Source: Collodictyon triciliatum
Lineage: Eukaryota; CRuMs
Assembly (NCBI GenBank): GCA_043381765.1
Contig: JBHJMP010001232.1
Span: 1-20,540, forward strand
Reading direction: 5' to 3'
DNA: 20,540 nucleotides
Below are positions 1 to 8,767 of the stretch, piece by piece. The notes under the pieces were generated by a model. It worked only from the letters and a program-made list of their open reading frames with translations. It made no database searches and was not told the DNA's origin. Numbering within the stretch: the stretch's first letter is position 1; every line of letters begins with the position of its first letter. The position numbers were made by a program, and so were the translations under genes.

Positions 1-129
1 CCTCTCCCCACCCCCCTCCTCTCCTCCTCTTACCCCCCCCCCCCCCCCCCCATTTATGTGATATCTGAATAGCAAAGCACATCTGATTCTAATCATTTAT
101 TGCTCGTGCCTTCATCTGCGCGACAACAG
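1..129. other. C-rich low-complexity edge and end of an RRB1 intron
   Basis: The first 60 bases are pyrimidine-rich and include a run of about 18 C residues ending near position 51. The rest looks like the 3' part of an intron: a branch-point-like TTCTAAT near 85-92 and a 3' splice site CAACAG at 124-129 precede the first recognisable RRB1 exon. No coding sequence of the missing RRB1 N-terminus is visible here. The frame is open back to about position 100, so the exon could begin somewhat earlier than 130. Confidence 0.5.
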
Positions 130-2855
130 GTGGAGTGGCCGTGCTTAAGCTTTGATATCATCCGTGACAATCTTGGGAGCATCAGAACTTCGGTCTCCTT
201 TTCCTTGCGCATTTCCCTCTTTCCTCCTCTTCATCAAGATTGGCACCAACACGTGTCTTCTTTCATATGGATATATATACAAGAAATTCATCCATTTCTA
301 GCGCTGAGAGTCCCCTAGTCCCCAGTTAGCCTTGGAAAGCCTATTTACAAGAAAAAAAAATACACAATCTATCATTCGTTCATCACCTCTGAGATAGCCT
401 AGAAATATTGACAATTATTCAATCCCACAGTTTCCAGCCACCATGTTTCTTGTTGCCGGAACACAAGCCGATCGTCCGAACCTCAACAAAATTCTTGTCA
501 TGAAGCTATCCGAACTTCACCGAACAAAGTACGATGGAGAGAACGAGGGTAAAAAAGAAAACGAAAGGAAAAACCTCAACATTACAAACAGAAAAGTTTC
601 GCCCGTGACACGATAAGATGCATCACGGATTCTGGAAGCCTGATTACTTGTCAATATTGAATCAGCAGTCCAATTTATAGTCAATTATGCATAATCTTAT
701 CACGCTCCTTTGCTTGTATCTGTTTATCACCCCTTACTCTCATCGTATATGTGAAACTAAGGCCCTTTTTTTTCTTTTGATTTGTGTTTTTAAAGAGTCT
801 GGAAGTGATAATAGTGAAGACTTGGATGATGACCCTATCATCGAATCGCGCACTTTCTCCCACCGTGGTGGAGTGAATCGCATCCGCGTATGTATCCAAT
901 TTCAAATAAAGACATTCCACCACCATCTCCTTGCATAACCGGACCACTATGCCTTGTATCATCTCATAGTGCATGCCGCAAAATCCGCACATCGTGGCCA
1001 CTTGGGCAGACCAGCCAGCTGCAGTCCACATTTGGGACATCTCCTCCGATCTCCGTGCTTTGGAGCGACCTGAAATCCATCGCCCGTCAAAAACAAAGCC
1101 AATTATCACGTTCAAAGGTATATGGCTTACTCTTTGTTTAAAAATCAGCCTGTCCCCTTTAATTTGTAATTTTATATATGAAGATGGGCTATTTTTTCCG
1201 CAATGGATCCTTCTGAAGACTCTAGTATATTCGTGCCCCATTTTATAGTTATTATTTTGACAATTTTTTTGCCGCCCAGATTTATCATTGGGCAATTGTA
1301 TTCCTACACCCCACTCATTCAATTTCATCAGCAAAAGTCCTCATAAATGATTGTTGTTGAACACACAGGGCATACAACAGAGGGTTATGGAATGGATTGG
1401 TCTCCCATAACGGCTGGACGGTGAGGATTGTATTTATTTACAACAATAAACGTTTCTCTCTCTCTCTCACTGATATGGATATTACATGTTTAATCTATAT
1501 AAATATTACCCATATTATGCGTATTCAGATTAGAAATTGATAAACCAGGAATCACCAACATTATGCAAATGTATATTTAGAATGCTCACGGGCGACTGTC
1601 AGAAGTTCATTTACCTATGGAATCCCACAGATGGCAATTGGGTTGTGGACAAGATGCCCTTCACAGGCCACACAGCCTCTGTGGAGGATATTCAATGGAG
1701 CGCATCTGTTCCGGACGTTAGTCTATTTCTACTGACCTAACACACATTATAATGCTCTCTTATGCAACCGTCAATTTTTTTTTCCCATTCATCATATGTA
1801 TGTGAGAGGAACCTACCGATATATACATTCATAATATCAGGCGAAGCAAATAGTACACCATCAAATTATTTACCCACATCAAAGGTATTCGCATCCTGCT
1901 CAGCAGATTGCACCGTCAAAGTGTGGGATGCACGAGGCAAACGCGCGCCAGTACTCAGTGTCAATGCACACGAGGCTGATGTGAATGTGATTTCGTGGAA
2001 AAAGTATATACTGGTTTTATGCATATTTGTTATCACATGGAAACAATTCACATATGGGGTTCTTTCTTTTTCTCTTATCTTTTAAAAGAGAGAGAGACAC
2101 CAAAGCCACCAAAACTACCTAAACTATCTTCAGAAACAATGCGTTTTCATTCAATACACACCAATGCGTCCTCCACTAATGAACGCATCATGCTGCCTGG
2201 TGGACTTTCACGAATTCCTGAGTCTTTCCATGATCTCTATTCACGCACACCTTGCCATTTACCAAAGAGCCGGCAACGACGACCTACTGGTTTCCGGAAG
2301 CGACGACGGCTCGTTCAGAATCTGGGACCTGCGCAACTTCGTCGAGTGCGACCATTTTTTCCTCCTCTTTTCATTCTACCTTTGCCTCTGTCTCGCATCT
2401 GCGATGGCAACGCGAAGCCACACATCTGCTTACGCACCTCCACACGCAGCCCGACCGCACACTTCAAGTGGCACACGAAGGCCATCACGTCTGTCTCGTG
2501 GCATCCGTTCGACGACTCTGTCCTTGCCGTGTCTGGGGCAGACAACCAGATCACAATATGGGACTTGGCCGTGGAGGAGGATGTTGGTGAGCCAAGCAGC
2601 CGCCCGCAGCAGGCCGAGGACGCCCAAGTCCCGCCCCAGCTGATGTTTATCCACCAGGTTTGTCTCGCACGCTGAGCCCCGGCTTCTACGTCCACACCCA
2701 CACCCACACCCACACTCACACTCACTCACACGCGTATTGCGCCACAGGGCCAGCAGGAGATCAAGGAGATCAGGTGGCACCCGCAGGTCTCTGGCGCACT
2801 GGTCAGCACCGCTGCAGACGGATTCAACATATTTAAGCCCGAAAACATCAAATAA
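130..2855 (+). CDS. RRB1/GRWD1-like WD40 protein, chaperone of ribosomal protein uL3 (5' partial)
   Basis: Ten exons join in phase: 130-192, 431-548, 796-887, 970-1117, 1369-1420, 1581-1716, 1885-2003, 2268-2345, 2450-2657 and 2748-2855, giving 373 residues. Family landmarks appear in the expected order: [11 protein letters not shown] in the first exon, [10 protein letters not shown], an acidic stretch [13 protein letters not shown], then [26 protein letters not shown] and [12 protein letters not shown]. The WD repeats follow: [45 protein letters not shown] and [16 protein letters not shown], and the protein ends after [16 protein letters not shown]. In yeast and human this family binds newly made uL3 (RPL3) and delivers it to pre-60S assembly in the nucleus; that role is known for the family and inferred here. 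Compared with human GRWD1 (446 aa), about 70-90 N-terminal residues are missing and should lie left of the window. The 5' splice site at 193 (GTCTCC) and the one at 2346 (GTGCGA) are weak and set by protein alignment. The acceptor at 1884 was chosen because it alone restores FASCSAD in phase. Confidence 0.9.
2694..2731 (+). repeat. CACACC/CACACT-type repeat in the last RRB1 intron
   Basis: The intron between the last two RRB1 exons (2658-2747) is largely composed of CCCACA and CTCACA units shortly before its 3' splice site. It is C/A-rich and not coding in the RRB1 frame. Confidence 0.7.
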
Positions 2856-2856
2856 A
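2851..2856 (+). terminator. Polyadenylation signal overlapping the RRB1 stop codon
   Basis: AATAAA at 2851-2856 contains the TAA stop of RRB1 (2853-2855). It is the only perfect AATAAA close to the end of the gene, so the signal may lie inside the coding end and the 3' UTR may be only some 10-30 nt long. Use of this signal is an inference. Confidence 0.45.
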
Positions 2857-3101
2857 GTATTCATACCCCGCAGAACAAGGGCGGCGGACGAGGCAGACAA
2901 CACACCTCAACAAAAAGATAGCCCTGTGCGTTTGTGTTATGCGTGCGTATGTGCTGTGTGTGTGTCTTTGGCGATGCAGATTCCTCGGCAGGCGTTTGCA
3001 GAAACAGAAACAAAAACCAGTAAAATCCTTGACCCAGCCAAACGCAGGGCCGATCCTCCGGCAGACCTCCCTCGTCGTCAAGCCAACAGAGCGGCGCCTA
3101 G
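2857..3101 (+). other. GC-rich spacer and probable leader of the glomulin-like gene
   Basis: This 245-nt stretch separates RRB1 from the next ATG. It holds an intron-like segment, from GTGCGT at about 2926 through a GT-rich run to GATGCAG at about 2981, flanked by GC-rich sequence open in one frame (ADEADNTPQQKDSP before it, PRQAFAETETKTSK after it). I do not recognise this peptide; it may be a spliced 5' leader with a small upstream ORF. The glomulin frame is closed by TAG directly before its ATG. Confidence 0.35.
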
Positions 3102-3246
3102 ATGAGTGAGTGGCAGCTGTTCAAGGAGTCCTTTGAGGACGCAAAAGCCAACCGCGAAGATGCTGGGAAATTGTCTTTGGTCTCTCGCTGCTTCCAGCGT
3201 TTCCATGAGTCGGTCAGGACAGCTTCTTCGTTTTGTCGTTTCTTTC

Positions 3247-3277
<31 letters not shown>

Positions 3278-3932
3278 ATAAATCAGGAAAAACAACAAAA
3301 ATCACGACCAATTTATATGTTTGTGACGTTGGAGCTTATGGATCATTTAGAGTTCTATGATTAACGGACATGTGCCAAAGTCCCAACCAAACATAATGTT
3401 CACGAAACGGTTCATAGGTTAATGTGCAAGACTTCAATCTGGATATTATTGATCTAATCTGTGATGGATTCTACTCTGAAGACGAGAAGTCTCTCTGGGA
3501 TGAGCTATGCCGTTCGGTATGTTACATCAGTGAGCGTGTAGCTGGGCGATGCAGTAACGCACTCGCAAAATAGCGTATCTCTTTGACTTCATATGAAACG
3601 TATATACGTCCACCATCTAATTCTGTAATTGTCGCTTTCAATTATAGACATTTTTGTGAATGATTATTCATGCATGTTTTCTAAAATGATATTGGATATT
3701 ATACTGATGAGCAATGTGCAGATTCTTTGGCAAATATTCAAAGCGAGTAATCCCCGAGAAAATATCATGGAACTCCAACTTCACTTATCACAAGTTGATC
3801 ACCCTTCAAAAATTAGATTCATTATCGAATCAATTACAGAAGGTTGTTTAATATATTTTATTTTCAACACCATTCAATGCGTCTCGTCCATTTATTCCAC
3901 CACATGATTTTGTTGTTCGTTTGTGTCTTCTT

Positions 3933-4011
<79 letters not shown>

Positions 4012-5371
4012 TTGTTTTCGTTTCACTGGAATCATTCAACCAAAACTAATTTTATATCTATATTCAAACATGTAGCAATACCGAAGCTCCACAAGAAAGG
4101 AGCTGTTTTATTTGAAATTTTAGCTCTGATAACGAAGTTAATCATACGCGATGGCTCGGATGGAACATCACCCACAGAATGGGGATTCCACGTGCTTTCC
4201 TTGGTCGATGCTATCAATAATAGTCTCGTAAGAATCTGTATCTTCCCATGCAATACTATATATACCTACTGATCGGCACCTTCTTTCGAAATGTTTACGC
4301 ATTAGATTCGTAAGCAAAACATACTTTGAGTATAGCGAATAATATTTTGAACAAGACATCAAATAAGACGATAGAATCCCTTATTATTCAGGCATTCTTG
4401 GATTATATATATGTACATTACTGAAATGCAAATAATTTTTAGGCTTTAACGGCCACAGAGGAAGAAACGATTCGGTTCTTTATGTTTCATTTAACAGCAG
4501 AGCTCATAGTGAATCATGCATCCTTGGAGAATGAAAGTCGGTTTATCAATTTATATCAGGTTTTCCCCCAGATAGATACCTCATAATATTTTAATTTGTA
4601 TATATATCCTCGAAACTACTTTGAATCGAGTAAAGGAAAAAAATATCCTTGAAATTTATACAGGCTTGCACAGTCTTTCATTATTTAAATGGATTTCAAC
4701 ACCCATTATCGCTCGCTTAAAATTTCTCATATTATGTAAAACATGAACTATAGAAACTAATGTCGCCATGTGTACAAAACATTTGGAGTTTGATTACATC
4801 CCATGTCGCAGATTGCTTTTCAATCGATCCATTCCGAAGCATATCACATTCTTCTTTTCTTAACTGCGAAGGGGATAACTCCATGATTGAATTTTGCCAA
4901 ATCCCTCTGAATGGAATATCTGGAATTGTCTACTTGCACATGCCTGATGAAATAATATTTGGAAAGTTCCCAAGTCCGCTTAGCAACCATCATGTGTTCT
5001 ATTCATTGTTACCTTATTCCCACAACCTTTTAGGAAGGTTTGCTGTTTACTATTGACATTAGATTTAAAAAAATACACTTCCTCTATCATTTGATAATAT
5101 ATATGTGCACTTCCCTTCCCCTTCCTCTTCCCCTTTTATATTTGTCCGTGGGTTTTTTACTCTGATTTACTTTCTAATTCTCCCGCAGGAGAAATTTTAA
5201 TGCAAGAGCCAAAGGATTGGCCATCTTAAGAAAGATGGTTTCAAGTTTCTCAGAGGCATCGCACACTCGCATTTATTATCACAACGAATCCATTTGCAAG
5301 GTCTTAACGGTAATGTTTTCATACTAAAGTAACCAGAAACGGTTGATTTTTTTATTAACTTTTATGTTTGA

Positions 5372-5439
<68 letters not shown>

Positions 5440-6123
5440 ATCCAAACCAAGGAACTTTGCAAGTTTATGACAGAATGCCACGTTGGCGAAATGCGAAGAG
5501 ACAGCCATAGAGTTCTATTAGCAGCGCTGTCAATTTACACAGTCGCATGCAGATTCCAGATCATTCGCTACTTAATCGTAAATGTAAAGCATGACATTAT
5601 TCACGCAATATTGTGGCACCAAATCAAAGAGGAAATCAGACATGCTTTAAGAAATGAAAGAGAGGCTCTTGATTTGACAAAGAGTTGGGCTATTCAAGTG
5701 TTCAAAAACCAAGTGGATGAACTTCTTAAAGAAGATAGTCTTGTTGACTCGATTGAAACTGCATTGGGGCTGATGAATTGTTTGCGATTTGTCATCATAG
5801 CTGACCGAAGCGATGTGCTCCGTCTCAAATCCAGTGGATTTGTGTCAGAATTGAAATCCTCTGTATTAAGACAGCTTCGAAGCAAAGTGGAGACTAACTT
5901 AGCAAACACAAGACTAGCAATCCAGGCAAAGACAGGAGTTACAACTATCGAAACGAAGCAAATCAGCACTCCAGAGAACTCACTATCGCAAGACCAATTA
6001 GAGTCCGATCAAATCCAACTCATGAAGCAGCAGTGCTATCAATTGGAAATACTGGAAGAGGTTTTAGATAGACTATTAGAGTCTGTTATAATGCTATCTG
6101 AAGATGCAGTTACACGATTGTGA
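3102..6123 (+). CDS. Glomulin/ALF4-like cullin-RING ligase regulator
   Basis: Eight exons join in phase: 3102-3212, 3418-3516, 3722-3842, 4076-4227, 4443-4559, 4754-5037, 5189-5309 and 5452-6123, giving 558 aa plus stop (human glomulin 594 aa). The protein is almost entirely helical in character, as expected for this HEAT-like family. Recognisable segments are GAVLFEILALITKLI (exon 4), the GISGIVYLHMPDEI stretch (exon 6), RAKGLAILRKMV (exon 7), and a long last exon with ALGLMNCLRFVIIADRSD followed by YQLEILEEVLDRLLESV, which matches the arrangement of the glomulin C-terminus that binds RBX1. Family knowledge: glomulin binds the RING protein RBX1 and blocks E2 recruitment to SCF-type ligases; plant ALF4 does the same. 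That role is inferred here. The start is the ATG directly after an in-frame TAG; exon 1 is the least certain part, because it is not conserved and its 5' splice site would be GTCAGG. The acceptor at 4753 (CTATAG) replaces an in-frame stop and keeps phase. Confidence 0.78.
3249..3277 (+). repeat. A22-G7 homopolymer junction in intron 1 of the glomulin-like gene
   Basis: A run of 22 A residues (3249-3270) is followed at once by seven G residues, inside the intron 3213-3417. Confidence 0.8.
3932..4013 (+). repeat. (TTTA)n microsatellite in intron 3 of the glomulin-like gene
   Basis: About 20 uninterrupted copies of the tetranucleotide TTTA lie in the intron between exons ending at 3842 and starting at 4076. 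Confidence 0.95.
5372..5438 (+). repeat. (AAT)n microsatellite in the last intron of the glomulin-like gene
   Basis: About 22 perfect AAT copies lie 14-80 nt upstream of the 3' splice site at 5451, inside intron 5310-5451. Few pyrimidines remain before the acceptor (ATCCAAACCAAG). Confidence 0.95.
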
Positions 6124-6333
6124 GAAATGCGCCCATCAAAGAATGAAGAACAGAAAAAGTGGGAAATAGAAGGAAGAAAATAGGGGGAAAAGTATGGGAT
6201 AATTGCTGATGCCAAGGAGGTTTAGTACGGAGTTATATCGCCATTTCGTAATGCCAGCGTACTATCGGGGAATATCTCTACTTTTGTCCATTTTTTTCGA
6301 TTCCATTGTTCCCTCTACAAATGACTCTTTTAA

Positions 6334-6344
6334 AATAAAATAAA
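6334..6344 (+). terminator. Tandem polyadenylation signals of the glomulin-like gene
   Basis: Two overlapping AATAAA hexamers (6334-6339 and 6339-6344) lie about 210 nt after the stop codon at 6123. They are the best 3'-end signal for this gene. Confidence 0.6.
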
Positions 6345-6850
6345 GTAGCTTATCACATACTCACCCATTCATACCAATCGACATGATTTGCAAAAAAAAG
6401 CGGGGAGATGAAAATGATGCTAAACATTTCTAAGCTTCAAGTATCACTTTATTTTTTGAGTGGCACACACGAACTATGGATGCCCTTTTTTCGTGTCAGT
6501 CTGCCGTGTATTGTCATGGGGATAGAGGGCATCCATACTGCATCCTCCTGTTATACTCTCATCCTGGCTGAAGTTTCGGGCATTCGCGCACGTAGAAGAA
6601 AAATGCATTTTGCTCTACCAATCAGAACATTTCTTCATGTGAACGAAGCGTAAAAAAACTGTGTTCGTTGTGGCTGGTCTCGACTTGTGGCTCCCTTGCG
6701 CTGTCATCCACATATGGTTGTGTGTTTGCTTCGCTGCTTTTCTGCCAACCCAATCCGCGGTGCAAATCGTCGAATACTCAAAAGAGGAAATACCGTTGAA
6801 ATATTCATAACACTGCCATAGAATCATAAATTATCTGAATATTCGTAAAA
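6345..6850. other. Intergenic stretch without a recognisable gene
   Basis: Both strands were read here. Open frames of 70-81 codons exist, but none resembles a known family or connects to plausible exons. The only structure seen is the inverted repeat at 6475-6537. The second half probably contains the promoter of the gene starting at 7184; no convincing TATA box is visible. Confidence 0.5.
6475..6537. other. 12-bp perfect inverted repeat with 39-nt loop
   Basis: TATGGATGCCCT at 6475-6486 is the exact reverse complement of AGGGCATCCATA at 6526-6537. The RNA of either strand could fold into a 12-bp hairpin; the stem does not extend further outward. It lies about 130 nt past the polyadenylation signals of the glomulin-like gene. 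It could be an element of an unknown small RNA, a 3'-end structure, or chance. Confidence 0.4.
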
Positions 6851-6925
6851 ATTGAACATATTTGGAAAACCATCGCAGGGTTTCAGTTCTGTGTGGACGA
6901 CTCGCTGCTCCTGTGACAGTGGCCC

Positions 6926-7024
6926 AAAACAAAGACAAACACTAACCCAAAAACAAACGCTAACTCAAAATCAAACTGAAGCACAAACACAAAGACAAAG
7001 ACAAACTCAAAAACAAAGACAAAC
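6926..7024 (+). repeat. CAA-rich imperfect repeat in the leader of the MGCVQSK gene
   Basis: Degenerate units such as CAAAGACAAAC, AAAAACAAA and CTAACTCAAAA follow each other with almost no G or T. Unstructured CAA-rich RNA is a common feature of 5' leaders, which fits its position about 160-260 nt before the ATG at 7184. It could equally be a decayed microsatellite. Confidence 0.6.
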
Positions 7025-7183
7025 GGAGGCTACGCTTTCCACCTCGCCCGCAATCGCATCCCTACAAAAGGGGCACCGATCTGACCGACCACGGAAAAGA
7101 AGCAGAAAGAGGGAGCAACAAGGAGCGACGCAAAGAGACCGACGGAGAGCGAGGAAGCCGCAGGCGCAGGGGCACGAGTCTGA

Positions 7184-8148
7184 ATGGGTTGCGTGCAGTC
7201 CAAAGTGACGCACGTCCAGGTATGCCCGCCCCTTCCTTGCCTTCGTCTTTGCCTTTGCCTTTGCCTTTGCCTTTGCCTTCACCTGAAAGCCGCCTCCTGC
7301 CCGCCACCCGACGCAGATCGTCCCCGACAAGAGCGCGCCGGTTGTTCTTGGCCGCACGGACCCGCCCACACGCGCCAGCGACAAGCAGCTGGAGAAGGAC
7401 CGTGCCCAGCCAGCAGAGACGCCTGCCACGGACGAATCCCGTAAGCGCCCTGCACACCCCCTGCTTTCTCGCCTCTCGTTCCTGACGCGTCCTCCGCACA
7501 ACTCGCTCATCCATGCCTTATCCAGCAGCACAGCGACCCGCCAACGAGCCGCGAAAGGTAAGCATCCCTCTCCGGCCCACCGTGGCCAATGCCGCGCCCT
7601 CTGACCAGGCCTCCGGGCGACCGAGTAACCGGGCAACTCCGTCTGTGCAGGTGCAGGTCCAGACCACAGACGCCATCACAAACGTCGTCAACACCGACGT
7701 GGTGCTCAACCGCAGGACGGAGATGGGCGCACCAGATGCAATAACAGACCCACCAGATGCAATAGCAGATGTACCAGATGCAATAACAGACCCACCAGAT
7801 GCAATACCAGACGTACCAGATGCCGTAACAGACGTACCATTCGCCGTGGACCAGGCGCAGGACACCGACGCGGCTGCCAAACTGCAGGCGGCTTTGCGGG
7901 CGCAGCTTGCACGCAGACACACGCAGTCGTCGTACGGCAGCCCGCGGGTGCAGACTGTGGCGGGGCGGACGCGCAGCGTGTCGAGCGGGGGCAGCGCCGC
8001 AAAGATGTCGCCGAAGCCGTCGCTGCATCTCGTGCCCACCTCGCCCTTTGTCTCTGCGCTCGGGCGCCACGGGACCAACGCCAGCAACGCCACAGACACC
8101 TCCGCAAAGGCCTCCGACGCAGAGAGCATCCTCACCGACAGAGGCTGA
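7184..8148 (+). CDS. Unrecognised acylated IQ-motif protein with heptad repeats
   Basis: Four exons join in phase: 7184-7219, 7317-7440, 7529-7557 and 7609-8148, giving 242 aa. I do not recognise a family. The N-terminus MGCVQSK has Gly2 and Cys3 with Ser6 and Lys7, the pattern for N-myristoylation plus palmitoylation, as in Src-type kinases and other peripheral membrane proteins. After a P/E/T/A-rich linker comes a block of five seven-residue repeats, PDAI(T/A/P)D(P/V), at about residues 105-139. A single IQ-like calmodulin-binding motif follows, LQAALRAQLARR, where the (I/L)QxxxRxxxxR pattern is complete. The last 75 residues are rich in Ser, Thr and Ala with basic patches and end TDRG. No catalytic domain is visible. 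The likely role is a membrane-bound, calmodulin-responsive adaptor; this is inference from motifs only. All splice sites are good (GTATGC, GTAAGC, GTAAGC with CAG acceptors). Coding GC content is much higher than in the neighbouring glomulin-like gene. Confidence 0.7.
7248..7279 (+). repeat. (TTTGCC)n hexanucleotide repeat in intron 1 of the MGCVQSK gene
   Basis: Five copies of TTTGCC form a pyrimidine-rich tract about 40-70 nt before the 3' splice site at 7316. The opposite strand reads as Lys-Ala repeats, which is a shadow. Confidence 0.85.
7732..7836 (+). repeat. 21-bp coding minisatellite (5 copies) encoding PDAIxDx
   Basis: Five in-frame 21-nt units starting CCAGATGC encode PDAITDP, PDAIADV, PDAITDP, PDAIPDV and PDAVTDV. 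The units differ mostly by single changes, and the alternation DP/DV suggests an older 42-bp duplication unit. It lies in the last exon of the MGCVQSK gene. Confidence 0.9.
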
Positions 8149-8192
8149 CGCGCTCCTTTCCGCCTCGGGCGCGTCTGTGTTGGCCTACTGCA

Positions 8193-8321
8193 TGTTTGCT
8201 TTTGTTTGCTTTTGTTTGCTTTTGTTTGCTTTTGTTTGTTTTTGTTTGTTTTTGTTTGCTTTTGTTTGCTTTTGTTTGCTTTTGTTTGCTTTTGTTTGCT
8301 TTTGTTTGCTTTTGTTTGCTT
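8193..8321 (+). repeat. 10-bp tandem repeat TTTTGTTTGC in a 3' UTR
   Basis: About 13 copies of a ten-base unit (TTTTGTTTGC, with two variant copies TTTTGTTTGT) begin 45 nt after the stop of the MGCVQSK gene, before its polyadenylation signal, so they are probably transcribed. Confidence 0.9.
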
Positions 8322-8523
8322 GCTAAAAGGCCAACTCAGTGCATCGGGCTTGACTGGCAATGCCCCGGCCTATTCGGGTGCGCCCTGGGTTTGTCAGAGA
8401 GCTTGTTTCCTCTCTCCTGGTATCAGTACATTATTTTCTTTGTATTTGTCCTCCCTTCGCATTCGCACCAGCCAGTTGTGGAGCTTACTTTCTATGCTTT
8501 CTCCTTGTAACGTCACACAACGT

Positions 8524-8529
8524 AATAAA
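8524..8529 (+). terminator. Polyadenylation signal of the MGCVQSK gene
   Basis: AATAAA lies about 380 nt after the stop codon and is the only plus-strand hexamer in the convergent region. Confidence 0.5.
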
Positions 8530-8767
8530 TCATGTCTGAAAAGCCCATGCACTGTGGGTTTGCCCGTTGTCTGGTCAATGCCAGACTTGCACAGATGGTA
8601 TTGGGTTGCACACGCAAGATGAGTGCATAGGAAGCTGTGGCCAGGAGACTAGAAATGGATTGTGTGATGCAATATATATTTTCTGAATTTGTGTGTTCGG
8701 GTTGGGAGCGCAATCAGGTATCGAAGCGTGAGTTGTCGAGGATAGTTTAGTCTGAGTTTCATGCCTG

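Larger units (their letters stand above)
8149..8767. other. Convergent 3' region between the MGCVQSK gene and PDCD2
   Basis: This 619-nt stretch lies between the two stop codons. It holds the 10-bp repeat array at 8193-8321 and the plus-strand polyadenylation signal at 8524. No perfect AATAAA was seen for the minus-strand PDCD2 gene in this stretch. Open frames here are repeat read-through. Confidence 0.6.

Noticed and set aside
3900-4030. Tandem array considered as a CRISPR or telomere-like repeat
   Set aside because: Plain TTTA microsatellite without spacers, located in a spliced intron of a eukaryotic gene.
6408-6827. Open frames of 81 (plus) and 70 (minus) codons in the spacer
   Set aside because: No recognisable motif, no plausible exon partners and no family resemblance; treated as non-coding.
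7007-7636. Minus-strand frames of 150-209 codons with Lys-Ala repeats
   Set aside because: They are antisense to well-supported plus-strand exons and to the TTTGCC intron repeat; no family resemblance.
8190-8360. Cys/Phe/Leu-rich open frames and their Lys/Gln antisense shadow
   Set aside because: Produced by the 10-bp TTTTGTTTGC array in the 3' UTR of the MGCVQSK gene.
7507-8360. Large minus-strand frames (up to 280 codons) over the last exon of the MGCVQSK gene
   Set aside because: GC-rich shadow frames; the plus-strand frame has the IQ motif, correct phases and splice sites.
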